Shown: positions 10,001 to 20,300 of the stretch, one piece after another
Layout of the letters: each line of letters starts with the position of its first letter
Numbering within the stretch: position 1 is the stretch's first letter
Origin: Eutreptiella sp. 'Long Island Sound 2002'
Lineage: Eukaryota; Euglenozoa; Euglenophyceae; Eutreptiales; Eutreptiaceae
DNA length: 64,000 nt
NCBI GenBank assembly: GCA_964036045.1
Contig: OZ038380.1
Coordinates: forward strand, 123,522,899-123,586,898
Direction of reading: 5' to 3'
The notes under the pieces: model-generated
Database searches by the model: none
Seen by the model: the letters and a program-made list of their open reading frames with translations, nothing else
Told to the model about the DNA's origin: nothing
Position numbers and translations under genes: made by a program

Positions 10001-10910
10001 CGATTGGGGGGTAACCGTTACTGCGGACATGCATCCTGCTGATGCGGAGAAGTATGTCTTCAGACGGTTCAGGTACCGCCTGCCGGAAGTGCTCGGAGAG
10101 CTATACTTCGTGGCGACCAAGGAGGGCAAAATCAAGACCCTCAAGGAGGCCAAGAAGTGGCTCAACGAGCAGGAGTACCGGAACCTCCACCACACCCGCG
10201 GGTTGAGGCCCGGCGACCGCGACGTCAACTACGTTGGCGAGGGACCTGGCGGGGAAGCTGCCATGCACCCAGCGGGAGCCGACGGCGATGAGACTCTCGT
10301 CGACGATGACGACGACGATGAGCCCGCCGAGGTGGCCGTTTGCGCCTTCGTGGCCAACAACCTGAGCGCGGGGAACAACCGGGGAAGCTGGAAGCCCCTG
10401 CAGCCGGGTTGGAAGAAGAAGGAGAAGAGGGACCCTCGCCGCATTGGCGACCCTCCGCTGTCCTTTGGGGAGTTCATACGAGCTCACTGTTTCGTGTGTT
10501 ATGGGAGGAAGAAAGGCTTCAACCATGACCACCGAACATGCCCCACCCACAAGGCCGACAGGGAGGCTTACAAGAAGGCGCACCGGTCGAAGAAGCGTGC
10601 GCCCGCGGGTATCCGGGAAGCCAAAGTGGAGGTCGACAAGGACGAGCTGGCCAAGCTGATGTCGTCGGTGGGGACCGAGTTGGCCAAGGAGATCCAGGAG
10701 ATCAAGCGGAACTGGGTCCCCAGGTCGGACAACAAGAACAAGGAGAACAACCAGAATGACCAGAACAAGGACAAGGACAGAAAGGGTAAGAAAGGGGGAA
10801 GGAAGAAGGGCGTCAACGAGGTTGATGCGGAGGAAAACACCCCTACTTCCACAACCGACGCCCCCTTGCGGAGCCCCTGCAGCCAAGGGCCCCAGCTAGG
10901 GCGGTCGTAG
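7062..10910 (+). CDS. gag: Element 1 Gag-like polyprotein (1282 aa)
   Basis: The structural protein expected to package element RNA. The chosen ATG lies in CCATGG, a good eukaryotic start context. Segments seen in order: a basic N-terminus; a long Ala/Glu/Lys-rich coiled-coil-like region (about residues 288-451); an acidic and basic low-complexity part; a Pro/Gly-rich run (about 596-656, repeated GPPGG); a second helical heptad-like segment starting RRRVQFLEREV (about 663-725); a capsid-like segment (about 950-1045, from DIKPPMYDGNPLNLDRFLEK); an acidic patch near 1080; and a zinc-knuckle-like CX2CX8HX4C (from CFVCYGRKKG, about 1142), followed by a Lys-rich tail. It is far longer than usual Ty3 Gag proteins. 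It ends at UAG 10908-10910 with the same frame continuing into protease. Confidence 0.8.
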   Translation: MVNWQEAGKTWPRPHPHAAHLLRGLVWDQHYRHSHPQCEGGMPGSFELRTDMAPDRLQAVEDWLRAEGFAFRFQQRRWRTWTRPDRPGEGLRPDGIDEGKNSNEYPSGASINVSMWDMIEKNFPEPGSERRLQGSSNASPGKEKRSAGDRKRDRKWREYQESLAAEAAQGAKGGTPAPSPQRANGGHHPGHATLGDFIQVAKQTQAKPRPLLLRKSGPSSDVESAHRGRMPADQASSSSSVALDHRDVARACERACGVPCNLRVARQRAKQHSAAVEGAVGIAQEEAAEWAHGMAIHAQTVAAIAAGLTTVAAHGAATAQVNGELAAADEEARLTQEAIACKEAEVRALEEALAQERAKKEAEERAHAKATAKAQADAAKKDAIEAARRKVAEERAKTEAELAASEADKARLQQAREAEAARAREEAEARAAAATAAAMEEAEAKLRRETPPGGSRVETLRKLFEGDASSRMTLDEVDTGSSGSSGPTAHRRRKGKGKTPKRPRRPAGGHPHDSDPFFTASDGDERGRRHHQVVAWTGGGCGDVPMEPEGEDEDLPPPYRSSGSSETETPRWGDMDEDDDMDFGITKKRPSSDPPRRPGRDPPGPPGGGPSGPPGGRPPSGPPGGGPPGGGGLPGPGGPGGGPPGGPPGDPDDPPGNGDPDTTWRWIVYLRRRVQFLEREVDTGKGEMTRIARVAASAQRELDIARGETKSLNKVISGLQQRLDALEARGSVGSDHPPLESGSSDDGWGPGPGPGRPHAPGGAPRSRPSASAPSLTAPSHHSARRRNESVPPGSGSEDWRDEWLNSDYHNRRAPPRTPVRPRRPAPAPEPIPMAGGRYGGLRDEVPGGDVEWDVGGGEDLDLDLEEFDISPPRGVRREAAECSRRSRDEEAYMEGVRREHLGSAYMEEPRRSHRDSMEEMDVAAVGVRGRGRWEPRSTSRPAFMVSKAADAAVWEDLKDIKPPMYDGNPLNLDRFLEKLDDWGVTVTADMHPADAEKYVFRRFRYRLPEVLGELYFVATKEGKIKTLKEAKKWLNEQEYRNLHHTRGLRPGDRDVNYVGEGPGGEAAMHPAGADGDETLVDDDDDDEPAEVAVCAFVANNLSAGNNRGSWKPLQPGWKKKEKRDPRRIGDPPLSFGEFIRAHCFVCYGRKKGFNHDHRTCPTHKADREAYKKAHRSKKRAPAGIREAKVEVDKDELAKLMSSVGTELAKEIQEIKRNWVPRSDNKNKENNQNDQNKDKDRKGKKGGRKKGVNEVDAEENTPTSTTDAPLRSPCSQGPQLGRS
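7840..7855 (+). other. UUCG tetraloop hairpin in Gag coding region
   Basis: GCAACC-TTCG-GGTTGC forms a perfect 6-bp stem closed by the very stable C(UUCG)G loop. It lies about 1.3 kb from the presumed RNA start. It could help RNA folding or packaging, or be chance in GC-rich sequence. Confidence 0.4.
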
Positions 10911-12647
10911 GATGGTGACTTGGGAAGCGCCGAACCATCCCAGTCGGGAGTCGATAAGCACAAAGGGACTGCCGCGGGCGGAAGGCCCGGTCAGGCACCC
11001 AGTCGCGGAGGCAGGGTGAGGGCAAGTGAAGGCACGAACCCTTGCATCCGTCCGTCCTTCGCGACCAAGAATGTGTTTGATGTACTTCAAGATCTATCCG
11101 AGAGTATCGGAGGATCACCCGGACCGCAGCTGGATGCTGCAGATGGGCAGCCTGAGCCCATTGTCGACGACCTGCACCAGTCGCTTGTTGAGCTTCTGGA
11201 ACGGCCGGAGATCCTGAGTTTGCACGCAGTGCGCCCTGTCGGTCGCGAGCGGCAGTTGCATCTTAAGGTTCGTGCCTTATGCGGGGAAGTGGAAAAGGTT
11301 TTCGACGTGTTGGTCGACACGGGAGCTCAAGTCAGCTTGGTCAAGGCTGGCCTACTTCCACCAGAGTGTCTGACCAACAGTCGGAAACCTGTCAGGCTGA
11401 AGGTGGCGAACGGCCAGTACATGGTGGGAGGCACGAAGGAAGCAGCCATTGGGCTGCAGTTCGTGAACCATCATGAGCTGAGCCGCCCAGACCTCGGCAA
11501 GGAAATCCTCCTGCACGGTCGCTTCTACGAGGCCGAGATGGACTGGGACATGATCGTTGGGTACGACTTCATGATGGAGACGGACTCCGGCGTCTTCCCG
11601 GCCCAGGCCTCCATGACCCTGTACCAGGACGACCAGCTCTCGTGGCTTTCGTCACCTGAGCACCATGTGGAATGCCAATGGATCCACCCGGAACGCAATC
11701 AGCTCGAAGTGGCCGCGCTGGACACTGAGCCAGCTGGTCCTGCAAACCAGGAGTACGGCGTAATGCCGGAAGTGGCGAGCCGAGTTGTCGCGGACTTGGG
11801 AGCTTCAGATCTGGGCCTAGATGCGTTCTCTTCAGGAACCTCCGCCCATCTGCGCAAGTGTGAGAAGTACTGGAGCGCCCAAGACTCCGCTTGGAAGAAG
11901 CACTGGGGTCCGCATCAGGGCTTGATGTGGATCCATTGCCCTCGATGGGACATTCCAAGAGCGATAGCGAAGATTCGCAAGGACCGCTCCAAGGCAGTGC
12001 TGGTTGTTCCTATGGGATGCACCGAGGAGGAAAGTACCCGACATTGGGTAGCCTCATTGACCAACATGACCTTGAACAAGGTCGTCCTACCGGCTGGACA
12101 GAGTGTCTATCAGGACGCTAAGGGACAGCCCATGCCACCCCAGAGATGGCCAACAGAATTCCACTATGTGGATGGGGGCCTTGATCAGGCCGACGCCACG
12201 GACTTCGTGTGTGTCAACCGCATCATAGCAGAGCCATGGAGGCAGTGCTTTGCGGTTCCCCCTGTTGACATCGAAGAATCGGAAGACCCCCTCACAGAAG
12301 AGGACCTGGATCTGGTTCAGGGGTATATGGATCAGCCCTTTCACGACTGGGGAGACCAGCGTGAGGGCAAAGGCCAGGACAAAGCCTGGTGGGAAGTGGA
12401 CTCAATCGTCTCCGGTTCCTATGATGGGAATACCTTCGTACAGAGGGTGCTGGATCACATGTCCAGCCAGGACGAGCCGCCTGGCTGTAACCCACCCACC
12501 TACGGCGATCTGTTCCGAGGCAAGACCAGAGATGGCCCTTTGGGCCACCTGGGAAGACCACCTGAGCCGAAACCGAGCGGGGTCGCTACCCCTCAAGTAA
12601 GCTCCGTGGTTCAAGTGCCCGGAAAAGCCAAAGGCGAAGTCCGATGA
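10911..12647 (+). CDS. pol: Element 1 protease region, in frame after UAG
   Basis: This frame follows the Gag UAG codon directly, with no ATG near its start, so expression would need stop-codon readthrough (CGG TCG TAG GAT GGT). A retropepsin-type aspartic protease active site is clear: FDVLVDTGAQVSLV around bases 11304-11345, followed by a hydrophobic-Gly motif (DMIVGYDFMME, near 11548). The remaining 350 residues lead toward RT and contain WIHCPRWDIPRAIAKIRKD and a segment like ones seen in element 2. It ends at TGA 12645-12647. The RT frame opens one base over and overlaps from 12601, so either a +1 frameshift or an indel joins them. Confidence 0.8.
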   Translation, partial: DGDLGSAEPSQSGVDKHKGTAAGGRPGQAPSRGGRVRASEGTNPCIRPSFATKNVFDVLQDLSESIGGSPGPQLDAADGQPEPIVDDLHQSLVELLERPEILSLHAVRPVGRERQLHLKVRALCGEVEKVFDVLVDTGAQVSLVKAGLLPPECLTNSRKPVRLKVANGQYMVGGTKEAAIGLQFVNHHELSRPDLGKEILLHGRFYEAEMDWDMIVGYDFMMETDSGVFPAQASMTLYQDDQLSWLSSPEHHVECQWIHPERNQLEVAALDTEPAGPANQEYGVMPEVASRVVADLGASDLGLDAFSSGTSAHLRKCEKYWSAQDSAWKKHWGPHQGLMWIHCPRWDIPRAIAKIRKDRSKAVLVVPMGCTEEESTRHWVASLTNMTLNKVVLPAGQSVYQDAKGQPMPPQRWPTEFHYVDGGLDQADATDFVCVNRIIAEPWRQCFAVPPVDIEESEDPLTEEDLDLVQGYMDQPFHDWGDQREGKGQDKAWWEVDSIVSGSYDGNTFVQRVLDHMSSQDEPPGCNPPTYGDLFRGKTRDGPLGHLGRPPEPKPSGVATPQVSSVVQVPGKAKGEVR

Positions 12648-14373
12648 CTGCCCCAAGATGCAGGCATTGAGGGCCAGGCTGAAGCAGAAGTATGGTGATA
12701 CCTTCTTCAGCGGTAAGCCTGTGTTTCCCCCACCGGTGCGTGGACCGTATGGCGAGGCCAAGATACGACTGAAGCAGGACCCCCGTGTGTATCGACACCG
12801 GGAGTTTGCCCTGAGGGGCGAGAGGAAGGAGGCCATGGAGAAGATCCTCCGTGACTTCATCGAGAGAGGCTGGCTTGAGCCGTGCCACTCCGAGTGGGCC
12901 TCTCCGTGCTTCGTCGTCCCCAAGAAGGTGGCCGGTGAGTGGCGGCTCGTGGTCGACTACCGCGGCCTAAACGCCCAAACGCAGCATGATAGCTATACGC
13001 TTCCCCTCATTGAGGACATGCTGCAAAAACAACACCGGCGGAGGATCTTCACGGTGATTGACCTGAAACATGGTTATCATCAGATGCCTCTCGCCGAGGA
13101 GTCCCGTGCCTGCACAGCCATGAGCACCCCGCTTGGACCTCTCCAGTGGAAGGTGATGCCCATGGGCGTTACCAACAGCAATGCGGCTTTTCAGCAGATG
13201 CGGGAGAACCTGCTTGAGCCGGTGCGCGACTGTGCAGACCCCTTCGTGGACGACGTGATCATCGCGTCCGGGGACCCCAGTATGAGCTACGAGGAGCTCC
13301 TGGAGGCAGTTGAAAGGGACGTCACTCGAGTGCCGGACCTCCTGGTTCGGCACAAACTCACGGGCAGCAGTGACAAGGCCACCATTGCGGTAAGCGAGGT
13401 GGTCTTCGCTGGCCACGTAGTCGGGAACGGGCAGCGAAAGCCCATACCTGGCAAGGTGGCTGCGATTGAGCACTGGGAAAAGCCCAAAACGGTCTCTGAG
13501 CTACGGGCGTATCTGGGGTTTTGCAACTACTACTCGGGGTATATCAAAATGTATGCCGAGTATGCAGCCCCCATGACGACCATGCTCAAGGGCAACCGAG
13601 AGGAGACCAAGAAGGGGTCCAAGAAGGCACTGGTCTGGGATGCTGATTCCGACCGTGCTTTTGAGGGGATGAAGCAGGCGCTGCTATCCGCAGTGGGTCT
13701 GCACCTCGTGGATCCCGACCGAGGGTTCGTCCTGCGCACTGACGCTTCCGACTACGCCGTGGGCGCTGTCTTGGAGCAAGTGCTTGACGACGGGAGGCAC
13801 GTGCCCGTGGCCTTCTGGAGCCGAGTCCTGGCGGAAGGCCAGAGACGGACGTGGACGCCCCGTGAAAAGGAGGCGTATGCCATCGTCATGGCTCTCAGGA
13901 AATGGGCTGGGTACATAGCCCTCCATCCCGTCACCATCTGCACCGACCATCAGAGTCTGCAGTCGTGGCACAAGGAGCACGTGGACACACCCTCAGGTCC
14001 CGCCTCCCGACGGGCAAGATGGCATGAGACCTTGGCCAAGTTCGACCTCACGGTTGTGTATATTCCTGGAAAGGATAACACCGTGGCGGACTGTCTCAGC
14101 AGGTGGGCTTATCCCCCCAGCAAGGGCATGACGGATATCTCTGCCCATGGCGATGAGGCTGAGACCGCTGAAGCCAAGAAGATCATCAAAATGGAGCAGC
14201 TGATGAAGGTGGAGGGTGTTAGATGCTTCTTCCTCATGGCTGCGGATGCCCCCCACGGACGAGGATGGGCAGAGCGGTCAGAGTACTCGCCCCTGATGGA
14301 GCTGAGTCCGACAAGCACCTCTTTCCTGAGTCTTGCCTCCAGGACGACTGGACGACGACTACGCCAAGTCTGA
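12601..14373 (+). CDS. pol: Element 1 reverse transcriptase and RNase H
   Basis: The RNA-copying enzyme. The first ATG is at 12658, but the frame is open from 12601 and probably joins the upstream ORF by frameshift. RT motifs in order: WRLVVDYRGLNAQT (near 12940), FTVIDLKHGYHQMPL (near 13050), LQWKVMPMGVTNS (near 13140) and the catalytic FVDD at 13242-13253. RNase H follows, with TDAS (near 13738), REKEAYAIVMALRK (near 13863) and CTDHQSLQSWH (near 13940), giving the acidic D-E-D set. It ends with CLSRWAYPP, the usual connection to integrase. The frame shifts near 14340, where protein-like sequence continues in frame 2. Confidence 0.9.
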   Translation, partial: APWFKCPEKPKAKSDDCPKMQALRARLKQKYGDTFFSGKPVFPPPVRGPYGEAKIRLKQDPRVYRHREFALRGERKEAMEKILRDFIERGWLEPCHSEWASPCFVVPKKVAGEWRLVVDYRGLNAQTQHDSYTLPLIEDMLQKQHRRRIFTVIDLKHGYHQMPLAEESRACTAMSTPLGPLQWKVMPMGVTNSNAAFQQMRENLLEPVRDCADPFVDDVIIASGDPSMSYEELLEAVERDVTRVPDLLVRHKLTGSSDKATIAVSEVVFAGHVVGNGQRKPIPGKVAAIEHWEKPKTVSELRAYLGFCNYYSGYIKMYAEYAAPMTTMLKGNREETKKGSKKALVWDADSDRAFEGMKQALLSAVGLHLVDPDRGFVLRTDASDYAVGAVLEQVLDDGRHVPVAFWSRVLAEGQRRTWTPREKEAYAIVMALRKWAGYIALHPVTICTDHQSLQSWHKEHVDTPSGPASRRARWHETLAKFDLTVVYIPGKDNTVADCLSRWAYPPSKGMTDISAHGDEAETAEAKKIIKMEQLMKVEGVRCFFLMAADAPHGRGWAERSEYSPLMELSPTSTSFLSLASRTTGRRLRQV

Positions 14374-15572
14374 GGCCTTTGCGGCCGAGTATAGTGCTGT
14401 GACCGACCCTGATGATGGGCAGAAGTGGCCAAAGGGGCTGACTGAGGAAGATGGCAAGCTCTACCGAAATGGTAAGCTGCTAGTACCGGAGTCCCGGGTG
14501 CTCGAGCTATGTGAAGCTTGGCACCACCACATGCTGCACCCCGGGGTCAAGAAGCAAGCCCTTGACATGCAGCGTCGGTTCCAGATCGACCATATCGTTT
14601 TGCTACACCGCCATCAAGAAAGTCAGGAAGAGTTGCTCGGTCTGTCAGGCCTGCAATCCCGATAACCGGAACGTCAAGGCAGAAGCCCAATGGACCCCGG
14701 TTCCCGACCAGCCCATGGAGGGCGTGGCCATGGACGTCTTCTCCATGCCCGAAGTGCACATTGGCAAGGAGACCTTTGACTGTGTGGTTCTTTGCGTGGA
14801 TCGCCACAGTGGCTACGTAGTAGCCGTTCCGGCACGCAAAAAGGGGTTGCTTGCCAAGGAAGTGGCAGTCATGATGATTCGTCATTGGCTGACCGTCTTT
14901 GACATCCCCCGCACCATTTGCAGTGACCGAGGGCCCCAGTTTACTGGTGGCTGGTTCAAGGCTATGTGTTCCCTCATGGGGATACGTCATGCCAAGGGCG
15001 TCGCCTATCTCAGCCGGTCTAACGGCCGTGCTGAAGTGGCGGGACGGCAGCTGTTCGAGAAGCTGCGCAAGATTCACATCACCAATCCACGTCGGAACTG
15101 GTTTGAGGAGATGTGGCCTGCTCTGAAGGCCCATCATGACACCCCCACGCCGGGTGGTTTGTCTCCTAACCAGATTCTGTTCGGCAGGGACCCCCTTGGT
15201 CGGGGACTTCCCTTGTCTGGTGATGGTATGGCGATGGACGCCAAAGAATTCTTCGCGCGGCAAGAGCAAACGGCGCGGGACATCCGCCAGCAGCTCGAGA
15301 AGGAGCATGCTGAGCGTCAGAAGTCCGCCCCGAGCTCGACAGCGCAAAAGTTCAGGGTGGGAGACCCGGTGTGGGTGATCAGACCCCGCCCTATGGGCAC
15401 CCACCGCACCAAAACCTGGTTCACACCCGGAGAGGTGGTCCGCAGGATTGGTGAGGACACCTACCGCATCAAGGTGGGTCACGGACAGTTCCGGGAGCGC
15501 CACGAGAGTCAACTCCGTGTGCGAGAACCCGACCTCCGTGGCCAATGTGTCCCTGGACTATGCCGCACATGA
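14333..15572 (+). pseudogene. pol: Element 1 integrase, split over two frames
   Basis: Integrase inserts the DNA copy. The zinc-binding HHCC N-domain begins in frame 2 (WHHHMLHPGVKKQALDMQRR, near 14520) and finishes in frame 0 (CSVCQAC, near 14632). The change falls at the run CGTTTTGC near 14597, typical of a one-base homopolymer indel. The catalytic core in frame 0 shows D (MDVFSMPEV, near 14730), D (CSDRGPQFTGG, near 14920) and E (NGRAEVAGRQLFEKL, near 15020). A GPY/F-like module follows (KTWFTPGEVVRRIGEDTYRI, near 15410). Frame 0 ends at 15572. The true continuation moves to frame 1 near 15540. Confidence 0.85.
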
Positions 15573-15843
15573 GGCTGATTCGGACGACGACTATGCTGAG
15601 CAGGACGACTATACAGTCGAGAAGATCCTGGCTCAGCGTCCGAAAGCCTCGGCACCCGGAGGCCTGGAGTTCAAGGTTCGTTGGCGAGGCTATGGGCCGT
15701 CCCACGACACCTGGGAACCCGTCTCCTCGTTCGTGCCTCGGGTCAATACTCCCTTCATGGAGTACATCCGCAAGCACAAGACCGAGATCCATGTCTCGGA
15801 CTTGGCAGCACTCACCCGGGCGATTGCAGCCAGGGGTGCCTGA
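15540..15843 (+). pseudogene. pol: Element 1 C-terminal chromodomain
   Basis: Frame 1 continues integrase with an acidic linker (DSDDDYAEQDDY) and then a chromodomain: YTVEKILAQRPK, LEFKVRWRGYGPSHDTWEP, and a C-terminal helix. The aromatic positions (Y, W, W) that form a methyl-lysine cage in chromodomains are present. In chromoviruses this domain directs integration toward marked chromatin. The domain is intact but separated from integrase by a one-base frame change. It ends at TGA 15841-15843. Confidence 0.85.
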
Positions 15844-17320
15844 TCAGCGCCCTGAGCTCTCCCCTGATGCGGTTTGAGCACTTGTGAGGCCGACGAATCG
15901 TCCCTTACTTGCTTGCTCTCTCTCATCTTTCGGTGACCTGCCATCAGAGTGGCCATATACCCCCCCATGCTGCATCCAGAGGAGGATGGCCCCTCTCTTC
16001 AACTTCTATTCGTCACTCCCCCCCCTGCTGAATCCTTGGGGAACCAGGTAGGGCGACTGACCTTCATATTTCTGAGCTCTTGGGGCCTTGAAGCCCATAC
16101 GACGTTGCGCAACGGATGCCGCTGTCATCGGCATTGCGAATTTTGGTGTGTGGTCTGGTTCCATGGCACTTGCGGAATGCAGACCAGTCTACGTTTGTCG
16201 CGACTATATATGGCCTGAACTCAGGCGTTTTCCTGTCCACCCTCCTGCATATGCCTTATCCTAACCGGGGCGTGGTTTGGCGCTCTATCCAGAGTGTGTT
16301 TACACGCCTATTACCCCGCTTATTGCTTGTCTTTCTGCCCCTCCAGGATATGTGCGTCTGTATGTTGCAGGGATCAGCCCATCACCGAGGTATGGACTGT
16401 TTCTTCCCCCCCGAGGGGGTGCGAATCGACTACGAAGGCGCCCTGAGTCGCCGTTTACATGCTTATACTTAAGGCCCAGCCTGGACCAGTACCTAAGTAC
16501 AGATTCTTCTGTTTGAGTGCCCGTGATACCGTGTGCCCTATTCGCTGTGATGTGGAGATCCTGATGGCGCCAGGCGGGAAGCCCAGTTGCCTGACTACAC
16601 TCCCAGCGGTCCGCCACTGTCAGTCCCAGTGTGAGCCTATCGACTCGCAGACGCACTTGCAGTCGGATGGCGGCCTCCGGTGCTCCTGACCTCGGTCAGT
16701 CTGCCTGGGAAACTGGTGGTTTGAGGAGTCGACGCCTCCGCCCACACTGCATGAGGACTCCCTCATGTATGGCCTTCGTGGTAGTAGGGCGAGGGAACAG
16801 ACGGCCTTGATGCCCGATTGCTTAAGGAGGAGCCCGTTCGGCTGTACCACTCTGGACTCGCGTCCTATCGATATGAACATGGTGCGCCCGAGGAAGGACC
16901 CGTGGGGACTCTCCCCCAGCCGGCGGGCCTTGGGAAGCTTGGGGTAGCCTGATGGATCTTTGTGGTCGCTCTCGACCTGTGGGACCACCTCGGTCGTCGT
17001 GTGACGCCTATGTTGGCCGTGTATGCCACTGCCACTGTCGTGGTGACCGTCGCAGCCGGCACCCGGTGCGCCTGGTATGGGTTAACGGGTCCTTTGGATG
17101 CCGAACAATCGCCGCCAGGACCCGGGACTTGATACTTGATACTATACTTAAGATTACAAGACCCTACAGCACTGTACCTGTCTTACTGTGGGATTTGGGC
17201 AGCCTAACCTGCGAATCAGCCTGAAGTGAGGATGTGACACCCCCCCTCCCTTCAGGAAATGGTCCTGGGTACCCGCTGCCATGCGTGGGTGTTATCGAGC
17301 CCCCCCCCAGGGTTTGCTCT
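15844..17320 (+). other. Element 1 3' noncoding region
   Basis: About 1.5 kb between pol and the polypurine tract. Only short ORFs are present and none has a recognised motif. No envelope-like frame with signal or membrane segment is seen. Confidence 0.5.
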
Positions 17321-17331
17321 AAGGAGGGGGT
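17321..17331 (+). promoter_or_regulatory. Element 1 polypurine tract
   Basis: AAGGAGGGGG followed by T sits immediately before the right LTR start TGAAGC at 17332. This is the plus-strand primer site expected there and independently supports the LTR boundary. Confidence 0.85.
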
Positions 17332-20300
17332 TGAAGCTGTACCCAGAACCCCATGGCTAGGGTAGGGCATACAACCGGTCTCCGGTCCACTAACCCCATG
17401 TACGGAAGGGAAGACCGGTCTCCGGTCCACTAACCCCATGTACGGAAGACGCCCGTTGACGCCCGGTGCGAGCCCGGCGGGAGCGTGTTCCGTGCCGTAA
17501 AGCCCCGCATCGGCAACCGATGCACCGCCAGCGGATATATATATATATATCAGAATATCAAGAATCAACAGGGTTTTATTTTCATATTGTTTCCGTCAAT
17601 TTATACGCTTCCATTCGGATACTCACTGTTTTTACAGCTGGCGGTTAGCTCGCGAGTTTAGCGTAACTGCCAGTTTAACTGTTATATACAGATATTTTAG
17701 CGCAAATCGTGACGAAGACTCTAAAGTCTTCAGGAATTGCATTGATGCATCCGCAATTTTCACATCTTACACTCGCAACCTTAATCTGAATTTTTCAGGA
17801 TGTCGAAATCGGATTTTCGACTTCGACATCCCCGCACTTGATTTGACCTCTTTCGAGTGGACCTACGTGCTTCCCTATGCACGAATCAACTTTCCTTTTG
17901 TCTTGCCCTCCATTTGTCTTAGAGATATGGGCAAAACAAAGTTGATTCGCCAGGCCACTTGTGGGGGTCATATCTCGTGCCGCTTGCGAGGAATGACAAT
18001 AAGGAAACGTGGGAAGTATTCACAATACTCCCGACGTAATTTAGAAAGCTTTGTATGCCTTGCGTCTCCACACGTACGCGCTAGCGTAATGGATCATGGT
18101 CAAGAGGGTAGAGTTTCCGTTATAACTCTTTGGCCATGATATTGCGTGCGTTAAGATAGCTTTCGAGTGTAGCGCGCGAGTGTTGGTGTTGCATAGGAAA
18201 TCTCTTTGAGTTCCTATGAGCGATTGACACAAAGGTCTGCCCTTGGAGGGGCATGACATATCGTGGGGGCTACCTTTTTGGGCAATATGTGGTATGTGCC
18301 ATGTGTTGTGTTACGTGCCCATTTGGCGGGTCCATCGCTCCAAGCCAAACCCGCCAATGGACCTCATATTGCGCAAGGCCCTTTTTTATACTCCCCACGA
18401 TCAATTGCAAGCCTAACCTTCGTGGAGGAAAGCTTGTGTGGCGATCCGAAAGCGATGCGTTGGGAGCAAGGTGTGTGTTTTGCAATTTTCCACATTTTCA
18501 TGTGCCCACTTGGGAAGTAGCGCTCGTAACCTTTCTAAGCGCCCCAAGTGGGGCACATATGTGGAATCCAAGGTCATTGATGTCAAGTCATTGTGTTTAA
18601 AAGGATTGGTCGATTACTCAATCCAAGCCAAAGATATTATAATATATTTGTGCGCCTTTCAAGGCACTTTTGGTGTTTTACCGCCAATATTGCTGTTTTT
18701 TGCCCGTCATGATGTCAAGTGGCGACCGTGTATCTCAATGTTGCGCTCAATTGACATCATGACCCAAATATGTTCTAAGGGTACATACTTCGGTGCCCAA
18801 CATATCTTAGACCCGGCAAATAACTCCTCTTGGGCTTGGCATACCGTGGCCGCCATGTTGGCGATTTGGGACTATCCCAAATTATGGGCTCACTTGGCGA
18901 CCCTGCCATTCCCGAAACCGGAGGAGTTGGGCGACGCCCAAAAGATATGTTGGACACATATGACTTGATACCAATCATATGGCACATTCCGGTCCAAGTC
19001 GGGCATGTGCCTCATTTGCCCCAACCATGAGTGTGCGCATTTTTGGCCATTTTGAGCAATTTTCCACATTTTCTGCCCGCCGTGCACTATGTTCAGCCCA
19101 CCCGTGCACGCCGGACGCATGTACCAATGGACCATATATGACATGGGTGTTATGCATATTGGTTCCCATGGTTCACACACCACGTGGGCGAAGCGGAGCA
19201 ACCTTCGTTAAGGTGCTAGCCCAAAGTGACTGTGGGCAATTTTGCCATTTTGGCATTTGTGGACCCAATTGGGATTGCCACCACGCCAAATGGCATTGAG
19301 ATCTTTGGAAGCCAAGGGCACGGGAGTCATTGTTGGACTCATGGTGGATTGCTTGTGGAATGGCGGATCTGATCTCCAAGCCGGCGTGGAGATATACTAT
19401 TGGGAGCACCCCCCAATTTTGGCTCATTTCGAGCAGCCAAAATGACCCCCTTTTGGGACCCGAATTTCACCCCCCCCCGTGTGGTCAATTGGCGGCCCCA
19501 TATTCCTATGCCCATGAGGAGCCCGGACCTAATTTCAAGTTGTACACTCTGATGAAAGTCCTAGGTCCTGCCTCCTACCCTGTGAGCCATTGGCCTTGCC
19601 CTGGTCGGGCGAGCCACGCGTGAGAATGGTGCCAATTTTGGGTGATTGTGGCATCATGACCCCACTTGACGAACCCGTGGTGCCCTGATGCTGGTACCTC
19701 AGGAGGAACCAGGTTGGGTGAGGGCTTCTGGGGGGTTCATACTCGAAGGGCATAGGGTCAGTTGCCTCGTCCCTACCTCTGGCGGGTCCGAACGAGGGGT
19801 CAATTTTGGAGATTTTTGAGCTAAGGTCAGTTTGGGCTGAAACAGCCCATTTTCAGCTACCAACTCCTAGGGGACAATGGCGGGGCCATATCTCTCACTC
19901 AGAGGGAATTTCGAACCTGCCGTTGAGGGACCATGGGGAGCGACTGTCGGTTGGCCTTGGGGTCACTTGGTTCTCAGGAACTCGCCTGTGGCTGGGCGGG
20001 ACAGCTCCCCTATTGGCAGGGTTTCAGGGTCCGGACTGAGCAGAGCATGGGTTGTGTTTGAGCCCCCTCCCCCACCAGCCACTGAGAGGGTCGGACCTGG
20101 GATTGGGATACGAGTTAGGACCGAGTGTCTATTGTCCTGTGATGGCCTTACCCCAGTCCAGTCTTAACCCCATGTGTACATATCCTGATGTGTTGCTGTA
20201 CATACTTTTGTTCCCTCGTTTGCAGAGTGGCAAGGATCCTGAAACGCTTTGTCACATGACATGAGCGCATTGATGCCCCTGTGAGCGTAGTGCTTTGCCT

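Noticed and set aside
15844-17320. Envelope-like gene in element 1
   Set aside because: There is no ORF with a signal peptide, membrane segment or cleavage site between pol and the 3' LTR.
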